A DNA stretch of 23,041 bases, taken from positions 1 through 23,041 of the forward strand of contig JAZDMK010000105.1 in assembly GCA_043800975.1 (NCBI GenBank). The letters run 5' to 3'. Below the pieces are notes generated by a model, which was not told where the DNA came from, searched no databases, and saw nothing but the letters and a program-made list of their open reading frames with translations. The position numbers were made by a program, and so were the translations under genes. How positions within the stretch are numbered: the stretch's first letter is position 1; the number at the start of each line of letters is the position of its first letter. The stretch comes from JAZDMK01 sp043800975. Its GTDB lineage: Bacteria > Bacteroidota > Bacteroidia > Bacteroidales > JAHJDW01. Positions 14,927 through 22,917 of this stretch are shown here, piece by piece.

Positions 14927-14963
14927 CGCTTTTGTAATATTGAAATTACGTGTGCGTTTCATG

Positions 14964-15317
14964 TCACTTAGGTGGATTTGGATTAACCTGTTTATAGCAA
15001 TCCGGTCTGGGGACTTGCTCCATAGGTGGAGCATAGCAGGATGGTTTTTGAATATCGATGTTGATAGATATTGAGTCCTGATTAGGCATAACAGGGTCAT
15101 AACAGGAAGCCGGATGCGTTTTTTTGATTTTTTGTTGATTGCTCTTCGCTTTTATTTTGTCGCTTGTATCCGATGCGGGCAATTCTGACTTGTTGATGCG
15201 AAATGAAAAGATGGATCGCAGTGATCTTTTATTTGAAATTTGATTTGTATTCGGATTATCGCAGGATGATAATGTTGAAAGCATTGAAATCAGGAGGAGT
15301 CCGCAGGCAATTTTCAT
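14964..15317 (-). CDS. Small lipoprotein with Pro-x-Cys-Tyr repeats
   Basis: A 117-residue predicted lipoprotein. I start at the ATG at 15317, which gives a classical signal (M-K-I-A-C-G-L-L-L-I) and lipobox L-S-S-C (Cys19); the frame is open 43 codons further upstream, but that part does not look like an export signal. A basic Ser/Lys-rich middle is followed by three repeats: P-A-S-C-Y-D-P-V-M (Cys72), K-P-S-C-Y-A-P-P-M (Cys94) and R-P-D-C-Y-K-Q-V (Cys107). The protein ends in Asn-Pro-Pro-Lys. Short Cys-Tyr repeats set in proline-rich sequence occur in other small Bacteroidota envelope proteins, but I know of no function. It is not clearly co-transcribed with the next lipoprotein, which has its own promoter. 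Confidence 0.65.
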   Translation of the reverse strand: MKIACGLLLISMLSTLSSCDNPNTNQISNKRSLRSIFSFRINKSELPASDTSDKIKAKSNQQKIKKTHPASCYDPVMPNQDSISINIDIQKPSCYAPPMEQVPRPDCYKQVNPNPPK

Positions 15318-15506
15318 TTTTCTAAAAGATGCATTTGACGGAAAGATGTGGCAAATCAATGAGAGAAAAGAAAACCGAAGGCGAAGGACGGGAAGCTTGA
15401 TCATAATCGTTTGATTGGGTGTAAATTTAATCAAAAATCGCTCCACGGGTTTGATGTTTCACGAAGAACTCGAAAAAACAATTAATTTTACCAAAAATAA
15501 ATTACT

Positions 15507-16478
15507 ATGATTCACTACAAAGAATTAGGACTTGTCAATTCACGCGACATTTTCAAAAAGGCTGTTGACGGCGGTTACGCAATACCTGCGTTTAATTTTA
15601 ATAATATGGAACAACTGCAGGCTATCATTGCAGCTTGTGTTGAAACCAAATCCCCTGTTATTCTTCAGGTATCCAAAGGAGCGAGGCAGTATGCCAACCA
15701 GACTTTGTTGCAATATATGGCGCAGGGCGCTGTAGAAGTATCTAAAGAAATGGGCTGTGCGATTCCGATTGTTTTGCATCTCGATCATGGTGATTCTTTC
15801 GAACTTTGTAAATCCTGCATTGAAACAGGATTCTCTTCTGTAATGATTGATGGATCTCATCTGCCTTTTGATGAAAATATAGCTCTGACCAAAAAAGTAG
15901 TTGAATTTGCACATGGTTTTGATGTGACCGTAGAAGGTGAACTGGGCGTTCTTGCCGGCATTGAAGATGAAGTGCAAAGCGAACATTCGCATTATACACA
16001 ACCCGACGAAGTAGAAGAATTTGTGAAACAAACCGGTGTGGATTCACTTGCCATATCTATTGGAACTTCACATGGCGCATTTAAATTTAAACTAAAACCA
16101 GGCGAAAGTGTACCCCCGTTGCGTTTTGATATTCTCGAAGAAATTGAAAAACGAATTCCCGGTTTCCCGATTGTGCTGCATGGTGCGTCATCTGTGCCTC
16201 AGAATATTGTTGCGGAAATTAATAAATACGGTGGTAAACTTGAAAATACGGCTGGTGTTCCAGAAGATCAGCTGCGTAAAGCCGCAAGTTCCGCCGTGTG
16301 TAAAGTGAATATTGATTCTGATGGCCGTCTGGCAATGACTGCCGCAGTTAGAAAAGTTTTATACACACAGGCAACAGAATTTGATCCACGCAAATTCTTA
16401 GGCCCCGCCCGTGATGCACTGAAAGAACTGTATAAGCACAAGGTTGTAAATGTGCTGGGAAGTGTAGATAAAGCTTAG
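15507..16478 (+). CDS. fba: Class II fructose-1,6-bisphosphate aldolase
   Basis: Zinc-dependent aldolase that interconverts fructose 1,6-bisphosphate with dihydroxyacetone phosphate and glyceraldehyde 3-phosphate in glycolysis and gluconeogenesis. The 323-residue protein has the class II signatures: P-A-F-N-F-N-N (27-33), H-L-D-H-G-D (91-96) with catalytic Asp93 and zinc ligand His94, the E-G-E-L-G segment with the acidic metal site, G-T-S-H-G and V-L-H-G-A-S-S with the remaining His ligands. The ATG at 15507 follows an A-rich leader; upstream TAATTTTA is a weak -7 candidate. It is a single gene, with 5 bases between its stop and that of the facing glycosyltransferase gene; no strong terminator lies between them. 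Confidence 0.95.
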   Translation: MIHYKELGLVNSRDIFKKAVDGGYAIPAFNFNNMEQLQAIIAACVETKSPVILQVSKGARQYANQTLLQYMAQGAVEVSKEMGCAIPIVLHLDHGDSFELCKSCIETGFSSVMIDGSHLPFDENIALTKKVVEFAHGFDVTVEGELGVLAGIEDEVQSEHSHYTQPDEVEEFVKQTGVDSLAISIGTSHGAFKFKLKPGESVPPLRFDILEEIEKRIPGFPIVLHGASSVPQNIVAEINKYGGKLENTAGVPEDQLRKAASSAVCKVNIDSDGRLAMTAAVRKVLYTQATEFDPRKFLGPARDALKELYKHKVVNVLGSVDKA

Positions 16479-16483
16479 TTTTT

Positions 16484-17944
16484 TTATTTCAAGTACTTCA
16501 GAAGGAGCCATTCTCCATTTCTGGCTATTACATTAAAGTCATTTTGTAGCAACGGACTAGATTTTACATTTAAATCTCTGGTATATATCTTTTGATTTTT
16601 CTTAACTATATCAGAAGAAATTAATGAGTCAGTAATTCTTATTTTATTATTTCTGAATCGTGCATAAACTAAGTCATTCTGAGATGGAAGCCCTACTAGT
16701 ATTAGTTCCTCTTTTTGAAGAGCAGGCTCCAAAAACTCTGTATAAAAAGAGCTATACTTATCTCCTTGGTTAATTTGTACAGCCTGACGTGTAAGTGTTA
16801 CAATTAAAACGAGAGTAATTGGGATTAGCAGCCATTTCTCTTTTTTTGATACAAAGAAGATAAGTGCAGTGCCATTAATTGCAATGAATGAAGCGACTGG
16901 CGCCAAATACCAGTCATGCTTGTCAGTTGAAAATACAAGTAATGTTCCGAGAAAAATCCAAGAGGAAATCGAAAACAACTGGAGTGATTTTCTGTTTCGT
17001 ATTAATAGCTTTTTTCTAATGCTGCTAATAATAAAGTAAATGAAGGCTGCATAAAATAAATAATTCCATATGTTAAACCGTACATCAAAATAATGCATAA
17101 TAAATGTAAGTTTTGTTGAAGACAGGTCGTTCGGCGCATTAGTAATTCTAGTTACTGTATCATATCCGAACAGGTTTTCCCAAGCGTTAGAGCCTCCGTA
17201 TTGTCTATCCGGAAAGGTATTGCCATATTTTATAATTAGAAAATACCACGAAAAGATAAATGCTGCAAAAATTAGGAGCCCTGCATAAAGATGTATTGAT
17301 TTTAACAGGAAACGTGTTTTTTTTCTCCATAATGCATAAATAGCCCATATTGGAAGAAGCATAAATGCGGGTGTACCCTTGGCATAAAAAGCTAATCCCA
17401 GAGCAATGCCACAAAGTGTTAGGAAGGTTTTCTTTCCAAAATCAACAGCCATCAGAAACGAACCAGCTGCAATCAGCAAAAAAAGTGAAAGCATTGCATC
17501 CATTTCTCCAGTTCTTCCAACGTGTCGGCCAATTATAGCCGTGACAGAACCTAGTAACAGACATGCCGTCAAAGCAAATGCGCGACTCCTGTATTTTCTA
17601 AGTATGAAGTATAGAGTTACAAAAATCAGCAAAGCACAGAGAGCTGACGGAAATCGCAGAGCAAATTCATTGGTGCCAAAAATTTTATAAGACAGTGCAA
17701 CGCTCCACATATAAAGCGGGGGCTTACCAATCCACTGATCTGGCTGTCCCGCATAATAATAGTTAATATAGTCCCCGCGCTCATTCATTTCAAGAGCATT
17801 GATCGCGTATCTTGATTCATCCCAGGCTTGTAATGAATTAGTTCCAAGGTTTCTGAAAAGAAAGAATGTCAGAATAATTAGAACAACTAATTCCGGGATT
17901 GAAGTTTTAAAAAGGAATCGATATATGCGTATATAGTTTTTCAT
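16484..17944 (-). CDS. Membrane glycosyltransferase, GT39/ArnT-like (PMT_2 fold)
   Basis: A 486-residue polytopic membrane protein with about 11-13 hydrophobic helices in the first three quarters and a soluble C-terminal part of about 90 residues. Residues 40-46 read A-W-D-E-S-R-Y, the acidic catalytic motif in the first periplasmic loop of GT-C enzymes, followed by G-K-P-P-L-Y-M-W (73-80), as in ArnT and related dolichyl- or undecaprenyl-phosphate-sugar transferases. They move a sugar from a polyprenyl phosphate carrier to lipid A, glycolipid or protein on the periplasmic side; donor and acceptor here are unknown. Its ATG shares a base with the stop of the upstream serine hydrolase gene (TAATG), so the two are translationally coupled. 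Confidence 0.85.
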   Translation of the reverse strand: MKNYIRIYRFLFKTSIPELVVLIILTFFLFRNLGTNSLQAWDESRYAINALEMNERGDYINYYYAGQPDQWIGKPPLYMWSVALSYKIFGTNEFALRFPSALCALLIFVTLYFILRKYRSRAFALTACLLLGSVTAIIGRHVGRTGEMDAMLSLFLLIAAGSFLMAVDFGKKTFLTLCGIALGLAFYAKGTPAFMLLPIWAIYALWRKKTRFLLKSIHLYAGLLIFAAFIFSWYFLIIKYGNTFPDRQYGGSNAWENLFGYDTVTRITNAPNDLSSTKLTFIMHYFDVRFNIWNYLFYAAFIYFIISSIRKKLLIRNRKSLQLFSISSWIFLGTLLVFSTDKHDWYLAPVASFIAINGTALIFFVSKKEKWLLIPITLVLIVTLTRQAVQINQGDKYSSFYTEFLEPALQKEELILVGLPSQNDLVYARFRNNKIRITDSLISSDIVKKNQKIYTRDLNVKSSPLLQNDFNVIARNGEWLLLKYLK

Positions 17945-19107
17945 TATTTTAACATTAACAAATGAATTCCTTCTGCATTTTCTTTAATTTTCCTTGGTTT
18001 CTTCCCTTTCAGTATCCGAAGAATATTATCTGCATAAACAGTGATTTTGTCATTCACCTGTTCGTTATTTCCAAGTAGAATAAGAAAGGTTCCTTTCTTT
18101 AAATCTTTGCCCCAATAGGCACGATATCCCGGGAAAATGCCTGGGTGATAAATCCAATCCTGTTTGGATGTTTCTTTATCAAGATACCATCCCATGCCGT
18201 ATGCTGGTGTTTTTGCTTTTTCGATTTGTACCGTGCTAATGGCTTCCCGTAGTGATTCGCTCGAAATTAAATTTCCTGAAAAAAGGTTTTTATTGAATTT
18301 ATAAAGATCTCCTGTCGTGGAGAAAATACGTGCATCACCTGTGATTCCCGCCATAGCCTTGATCAGTTTTGCCTGCGACATACTGTCGGTGGTAAGCGTA
18401 GCTTTGTATTTGTAGGAATAGAAATAGGGTTTGGCCAGAAAGAATTTGTCAGCATAACCTTTATCAGAAAAGAGATAGCTCTGCCTTAAATCGCATGCGT
18501 CAAAAATATATTTTTGTATGTAATCCGCATAACTCATCCCGCTAATTTTTTCTATTGTTAACGCAAGCATGCAATAGCCGGTGTTGCTGTATTTCCATGC
18601 GCTTCCTGGTGCATTTAATAATTTTGGTTTATAGCGGATCAACATTGTTACAATGTCCTGATTCGTTGCCAGTTTTTGTTGGTTGAAATAATTGAAAAAC
18701 AAACCCACATAATCAGGCAAACCAGAAGTGTGATTCAACAAGTGCCGGATTGTAATTCCATGATATGGAAAATCAGGTATAAATTTATTTATGGAATCAG
18801 AAAGCAAAAGTTTGCTTTTGTCTTTAAGTTGTAGAATGGCAATGGCTGTAAAGGCTTTCGTTAGTGAAGCAATTTCAAAGCGGCAGTTGGCATCCAGCAT
18901 TTCTTTCTTCTTGTAATCAGCATAACCAAAACTTTTTTCATAGATAATCTGATTGCTGTCGGCCAGAAGGATATTTCCGTTGAAACATCCGGCATTATAC
19001 AGTTGTGTCATGTATTTGTCAATCTTTGCTATAGTTTTTGCATCCTGAGCAAAGAATGTTAAAGGAAAAAAGAGAATAAAAAAGAAGGTTAGACGAAGAA
19101 TTCGCAT
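17944..19107 (-). CDS. Secreted serine hydrolase, beta-lactamase/class C PBP fold
   Basis: A 387-residue exported protein. The ATG at 19107 gives a signal peptide (M-R-I-L-R-L, then Phe-rich core, cleavage near F-F-A-Q); a TTG 24 bases upstream is less likely. The class C beta-lactamase-like motifs are present: S-L-T-K (81-84, nucleophile Ser81 and Lys84), N-H-T-S-G-L-P near 125-131 and Y-S-N (173-175); near the end H-P-G replaces the K-T-G of true beta-lactamases, as in EstB-like esterases and D-aminopeptidases. The substrate may be a peptidoglycan peptide or an ester; antibiotic resistance cannot be inferred. A near-match to the -7 element (TAATTTGCA, one base short) lies about 25 bases upstream. 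Coupled to the downstream GT39 gene. Confidence 0.88.
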   Translation of the reverse strand: MRILRLTFFFILFFPLTFFAQDAKTIAKIDKYMTQLYNAGCFNGNILLADSNQIIYEKSFGYADYKKKEMLDANCRFEIASLTKAFTAIAILQLKDKSKLLLSDSINKFIPDFPYHGITIRHLLNHTSGLPDYVGLFFNYFNQQKLATNQDIVTMLIRYKPKLLNAPGSAWKYSNTGYCMLALTIEKISGMSYADYIQKYIFDACDLRQSYLFSDKGYADKFFLAKPYFYSYKYKATLTTDSMSQAKLIKAMAGITGDARIFSTTGDLYKFNKNLFSGNLISSESLREAISTVQIEKAKTPAYGMGWYLDKETSKQDWIYHPGIFPGYRAYWGKDLKKGTFLILLGNNEQVNDKITVYADNILRILKGKKPRKIKENAEGIHLLMLK

Positions 19108-19225
19108 AATTCTATAGTTTCGGGAGTGCAAATTACAAATTTTTTACGCTATGGGATGCAGTTTTACGCGCATTAAAATTTTTCAAAATAAAAATCTAAG
19201 CATGTAATTTCGAATTTATTTTTAT

Positions 19226-19233
19226 TAGATTTG
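19226..19233 (+). promoter_or_regulatory. -7 promoter element of iorAB
   Basis: TAGATTTG is an exact TAnnTTTG match 40 bases before the ATG of iorA. There is no TTTG at the -33 position. Nothing else is visible in the 166-base divergent gap 19108-19273. Confidence 0.5.
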
Positions 19234-19273
19234 TCGCTATAATAATATTGAAAAATTTAAAAAAAAACATACA

Positions 19274-20881
19274 ATGCAGAAGTTATTATTAGGAGATGAG
19301 GCGATAGCGCAAGGTGCACTGGATGCAGGACTTTCCGGAGCATATGCCTATCCAGGAACTCCCAGTACAGAAATTCTGGAGTACCTGCAACATTCGAAAG
19401 AAGTTGCTGAGCGTGGCATTCATTGCACGTGGTCAGCAAATGAAAAAACTGCAATGGAAGCAGCTATAGGAATGTCATATGCAGGAAAAAGAACAATCGC
19501 CTGTATGAAACATGTAGGTCTTAATGTGGCTGCAGACCCTTTTATTAATTCAGCCATTACGGGAGCAAACGGTGGGTTAATTGTTGTTGCGGCAGATGAT
19601 CCTTCCATGCATTCTTCTCAGGATGAGCAGGATTCACGCTTCTATGCAAAGTTTGCTTTAATTCCAATGCTTGAACCTTGCGATCAACAAGAGGCTTACG
19701 AAATGATGCACTATGGATTTGATCTCTCAGAAAAGTATAAAATCCCGGTGATGGTACGTATCACAACGCGTCTGGCTCATTCACGTGCCGGAATTATTCA
19801 AAAAGATGTTCGTGCTCAGAATCAAAAAAAATTACCAGAAAACCCAAGGCAATTTGTTTTACTCCCTGCTATTGCACGTAAGCAATACAAGGATCTTCTT
19901 GAAAAACAAAAACACTTTGAAGCGGAATCTGAAAAATCACCTTTCAATAAATACATTGATGGTCCGGATAAAAAACTCGGAATTATTGCTTTTGGTCTTG
20001 GATACAATTATCTGATTGAAAATTATACTGATAAAAATATTCCTCATCCTGTGTTGAAAATTTCGCAGTATCCATTACCCCGAAAAATGGTGGAAAAGAT
20101 TTTCAATGAATGTGATGAAGTATTGGTAATCGAAGAAGGACAGCCTATATATGAAGAATTGCTTCAGGGGTATTTGTCCAAAAACTTAAAAGTCAAAGGT
20201 CGTTTAAGCGGTGCTCTTCCACGCGATGGCGAATTGAATCCGAATCTTGTAGGAAAAGCACTTGGTTTTACCGAAACCAAAGGTCCGGAAGTGCCATCGA
20301 TCATTGTTAACCGTCCGCCTTCTATGTGTAACGGCTGTCCGCATATTGACAGTTATAATGCATTACTGGAAGCACTGAAAGGAAAAGAACAGGGTGGTGT
20401 TTTCTCGGATATTGGTTGCTATACATTGGGTGCATTGCCGCCTTTCAATGCAATCAATTCCTGCGTAGATATGGGTGCATCCATCACGATGGCCAAAGGG
20501 GCAGCCGATGCTGGTTTTTTTCCGGCTGTTGCCGTGATTGGCGATTCAACATTTACACATTCAGGAATTACTTCTCTACTTGATGCAGTAGTTGACAAAG
20601 CTCCGATCACAGTTTTTATTCTTGATAACGGAACAACAGGAATGACCGGAGGTCAGGCATCACACGCTGTGGGAAGAATTGAGGCGATTTGCAAAGGTTT
20701 GGGTGTGGAAGAAGAACACATCAGAATTTTAAAACCATTGAAAAACCAACATTCAGAAAATGTTAAGGTCGTTGAAGAAGAACTGAATTATCGGGGTGTA
20801 TCTGTAATTATTCCGCGTAGAGAATGCATTCAAACGCTCAACAAAAAAATGCGCGAAAAGTTTAAAAACAAAGCTAAATAA
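19274..20881 (+). CDS. iorA: Indolepyruvate:ferredoxin oxidoreductase, alpha subunit, without ferredoxin domain
   Basis: With IorB this enzyme oxidatively decarboxylates arylpyruvates (from Trp, Phe, Tyr) to aryl-acetyl-CoA, passing electrons to ferredoxin, or runs in reverse. The 535-residue protein has the N-terminal pyrimidine-binding domain (Y-P-G-T-P-S-T-E near 26-33; N-E-K-T-A near 56-60), a central transketolase C-like domain and the TPP/Mg domain with C-N-G-C-P (Cys352, Cys355), G-D-S-T-F-x-H-S-G-I and L-D-N-G-T-T-G-M-T-G. Archaeal IorA is about 640 residues and ends in a domain with two 4Fe-4S clusters; here the protein stops right after the TPP domain with no C-x-x-C-x-x-C-x-x-x-C motif. 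iorB begins 7 bases after the stop, so the two are one operon. Confidence 0.92.
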   Translation: MQKLLLGDEAIAQGALDAGLSGAYAYPGTPSTEILEYLQHSKEVAERGIHCTWSANEKTAMEAAIGMSYAGKRTIACMKHVGLNVAADPFINSAITGANGGLIVVAADDPSMHSSQDEQDSRFYAKFALIPMLEPCDQQEAYEMMHYGFDLSEKYKIPVMVRITTRLAHSRAGIIQKDVRAQNQKKLPENPRQFVLLPAIARKQYKDLLEKQKHFEAESEKSPFNKYIDGPDKKLGIIAFGLGYNYLIENYTDKNIPHPVLKISQYPLPRKMVEKIFNECDEVLVIEEGQPIYEELLQGYLSKNLKVKGRLSGALPRDGELNPNLVGKALGFTETKGPEVPSIIVNRPPSMCNGCPHIDSYNALLEALKGKEQGGVFSDIGCYTLGALPPFNAINSCVDMGASITMAKGAADAGFFPAVAVIGDSTFTHSGITSLLDAVVDKAPITVFILDNGTTGMTGGQASHAVGRIEAICKGLGVEEEHIRILKPLKNQHSENVKVVEEELNYRGVSVIIPRRECIQTLNKKMREKFKNKAK

Positions 20882-20888
20882 CAAACAC

Positions 20889-21458
20889 ATGAAAATAGAT
20901 ATTATATTGGCAGGTGTAGGTGGGCAAGGTATTGTTTCCATTGCTGCCACCATTGGCCTGGCTGCATTAAAATCAAACTTAAACTTAAAACAATCAGAAG
21001 TACACGGCATGAGTCAACGCGGAGGAGAAGTGCAATCCCATATGCGTATATCGGATGGTGAAATTGCGTCTGACCTTGTTTCTCAAGGAAAAGCTGATTT
21101 AATTATTTCTGTTGAACCGATGGAATCACTTCGCTATTTACCCTGGTTATCAAACTTAGGCTGGCTAATTACTAATACAACTCCATTTGTAAATATTCCC
21201 AATTATCCACCGATAGATAAAGTTCTGGATGAAATTAAAAAATTAAAAAATCATATTCTGATTGATGCTGATGCTATTGCAAAAGAATTAAATTCACCTA
21301 AATCAGCTAATATGGTTATTCTTGGAGCTGCATCTAAACATCTCTCTATTCCGTTTGAAAAACTGGAAGAAGCAATCCGGTCTATGTTTGGAAGAAAAGG
21401 GGAGGAGATAGTAAATATTAATCTAAAAGCATTGAAAGCTGGCAGAGATGCTTCATAA
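20889..21458 (+). CDS. iorB: Indolepyruvate oxidoreductase, beta subunit (POR gamma-type domain)
   Basis: The 189-residue partner of IorA, made of a single pyruvate:ferredoxin oxidoreductase gamma-type domain that binds CoA-related parts of the active site. It opens with I-L-A-G-V-G-G-Q-G-I (7-16) and has the family motif S-E-V-H-G-M-S-Q-R-G-G (36-46), followed by V-x-S-H-x-R-I and a D-L-I-I-S-V-E-P segment. The length is normal for IorB. It has no Fe-S motif either, so neither gene of this pair supplies a ferredoxin-type cluster. It ends the operon before a strong terminator. Confidence 0.93.
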   Translation: MKIDIILAGVGGQGIVSIAATIGLAALKSNLNLKQSEVHGMSQRGGEVQSHMRISDGEIASDLVSQGKADLIISVEPMESLRYLPWLSNLGWLITNTTPFVNIPNYPPIDKVLDEIKKLKNHILIDADAIAKELNSPKSANMVILGAASKHLSIPFEKLEEAIRSMFGRKGEEIVNINLKALKAGRDAS

Positions 21459-21472
21459 GCATTTTACACATT

Positions 21473-21502
21473 AAAAAAAGCCGGATTTTCCGGCTTTTTT
21501 TT
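21473..21502. terminator. Bidirectional rho-independent terminator
   Basis: AAAAAAAGCCGGA (21473-21485) pairs with TCCGGCTTTTTTT (21489-21501) around a TTT loop, with T-runs on both strands. It separates iorB from the facing minus-strand C1 peptidase gene. Confidence 0.9.
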
Positions 21503-21518
21503 GCTATAATGTTTCATA

Positions 21519-22724
21519 TTAATCTTGCTTGATGCCAAGCTTTACAGCTATCGCAGGAGGAATTGCTTTTCTGTGAACCATAATTGCAATGGTCTTATAT
21601 TGCATATAATTTTCTGACATGAAAACGTAACCATTGTATGAGTTTTTGTCTTCACCCCAGGAGTTTTTTACATAATAAAATTTATTTCCGTTTTGATCTT
21701 TAGCCCGACCACTGATATGCATAATATGATCATCCGTTGTTAAGTAGGTGTCGAACATAAACTGCCGGTTGATTTGAATGGAATCCTCAGGAGTCAGGTC
21801 GTCGCTCTGCATGCCGCGTGTTTTCACATACTTTTTATTGTCAAGAGCAGCAGTTGTAGCGCGGTCTCGCATTTGTTTTGTAATTGTGATTTCAGGAGTC
21901 AGATCATTGGCAACACCTCTGGAAAAACGGAATTCTTTTTCGCTTACATCACCATCCCATGCGATTGAATACCCATTGTTAAGAGAATAATCAAAAACTT
22001 CTATCAGTTCACCAATAGGAAGGTTGTAGTATTCAGCCATTGACCAGTTATCAGGAATTTCAAGAATGAATTTTTTGTAAAAAGGGTGATGGGTAAATGA
22101 AGTAATTTCAACATAATCATCAGGATTAATACCAAGAACTTCTTTATTGAAGGTTTTAGGTGTGTATAATTTTCCAGTATAATCAAAGGATTCAGGAATA
22201 GCACCCAGATAAGCGCTCAAAACACCTTCCACTGCATCGAGCCAGCGCGGAGTGAGGCGATCATTTTTTGTTAGGGGCTCTAACATAGATTTAATCATTT
22301 CTTCCAGCTCGTTGTGATTGTGAGATTTTTCGCCGAGGTATAAACCTGAATATGCACTTTCTGTCATCACTCCGAATTCCCTGATTAAATCAAGAATATC
22401 ATGGGATTGACCGCCTTGACCCATTGTTTTTTCACCATGATATCGGACGTAAAGCTGGGCTTTTTTTAAATAAGCCTGATGGGCAAAAAACATTTCGGAA
22501 AAATCAAATTCGCCTTTATTCAGTCTTAGCATTTCAGCTTCCAGAAATGACAAAGTGGCAAAACTCCAGCAGGTGCCAGTGTGAGACTGGTCTTTAACAC
22601 AGGATGTTTTGACTTGTTTTTCAAATGTGAAATTATATGCGTCTTTCTTATTCTGAGCTTGCAGCGAAGTTGAAAAGAAAATGAATGAGAAAGAGATCAG
22701 CGATGAGATGTAGAATTTTTTCAT
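21519..22724 (-). CDS. Exported C1-family cysteine peptidase (PepC/bleomycin hydrolase type)
   Basis: A 401-residue papain-fold peptidase with a signal peptide (residues 1 to about 23, ending L-Q-A-Q). The active site is complete: oxyanion Gln46 and nucleophile Cys52 in D-Q-S-H-T-G-T-C-W-S-F, His333 in T-D-D-H-I-M-H and Asn354 in V-K-N-S-W-G. The size, the missing propeptide and the long insertion between Cys and His match aminopeptidase C/bleomycin hydrolase (about 440-450 residues), which are normally cytoplasmic hexamers; here export to the periplasm is predicted. The C-terminus extends beyond the usual end to I-K-Q-D, so the self-compartmentalising C-terminal arm may differ. Single gene; on the minus strand TTTG and TATTTTTA 18 bases apart form a weak promoter. 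Peptide turnover in the envelope is the likely role. Confidence 0.88.
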   Translation of the reverse strand: MKKFYISSLISFSFIFFSTSLQAQNKKDAYNFTFEKQVKTSCVKDQSHTGTCWSFATLSFLEAEMLRLNKGEFDFSEMFFAHQAYLKKAQLYVRYHGEKTMGQGGQSHDILDLIREFGVMTESAYSGLYLGEKSHNHNELEEMIKSMLEPLTKNDRLTPRWLDAVEGVLSAYLGAIPESFDYTGKLYTPKTFNKEVLGINPDDYVEITSFTHHPFYKKFILEIPDNWSMAEYYNLPIGELIEVFDYSLNNGYSIAWDGDVSEKEFRFSRGVANDLTPEITITKQMRDRATTAALDNKKYVKTRGMQSDDLTPEDSIQINRQFMFDTYLTTDDHIMHISGRAKDQNGNKFYYVKNSWGEDKNSYNGYVFMSENYMQYKTIAIMVHRKAIPPAIAVKLGIKQD

Positions 22725-22901
22725 AGGTTTTCACAAATAGGAAAGTAAAAATACTTAATTTTCATTTAGTTCAAAAAAGAAATTTGTATTTATCAAGAAT
22801 AAAGCCAGATTTTGCATTAGGGAATGATGCAACGAATAGTATTCAAATAGATTCTTAATTAGCATTTTGCAATTAAACATTTTAGATATTAAGATAAATC
22901 C

Positions 22902-22909
22902 TATATTTG
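22902..22909 (+). promoter_or_regulatory. -7 promoter element of the last gene
   Basis: TATATTTG matches TAnnTTTG exactly and lies 8 bases before the ATG at 22918, so the transcript would be nearly leaderless, or translation starts at the second ATG (22921). Confidence 0.5.
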
Positions 22910-22917
22910 AAACGAAT

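Noticed and set aside
15318..15446. Forty-three-codon N-terminal extension of the small Cys-Tyr lipoprotein
   Set aside because: The internal ATG at 15317 starts a perfect lipoprotein signal; the extension would bury it.
15540..16031. Long antisense open frame (163 codons) inside the aldolase gene
   Set aside because: It lies wholly opposite a highly conserved enzyme gene, has no promoter or ribosome site, and its protein shows no recognisable family; a by-product of codon bias.
17944..19107. Antibiotic-resistance beta-lactamase
   Set aside because: H-P-G replaces K-T-G and the sequence fits the broad serine hydrolase/EstB-like group; resistance cannot be claimed.
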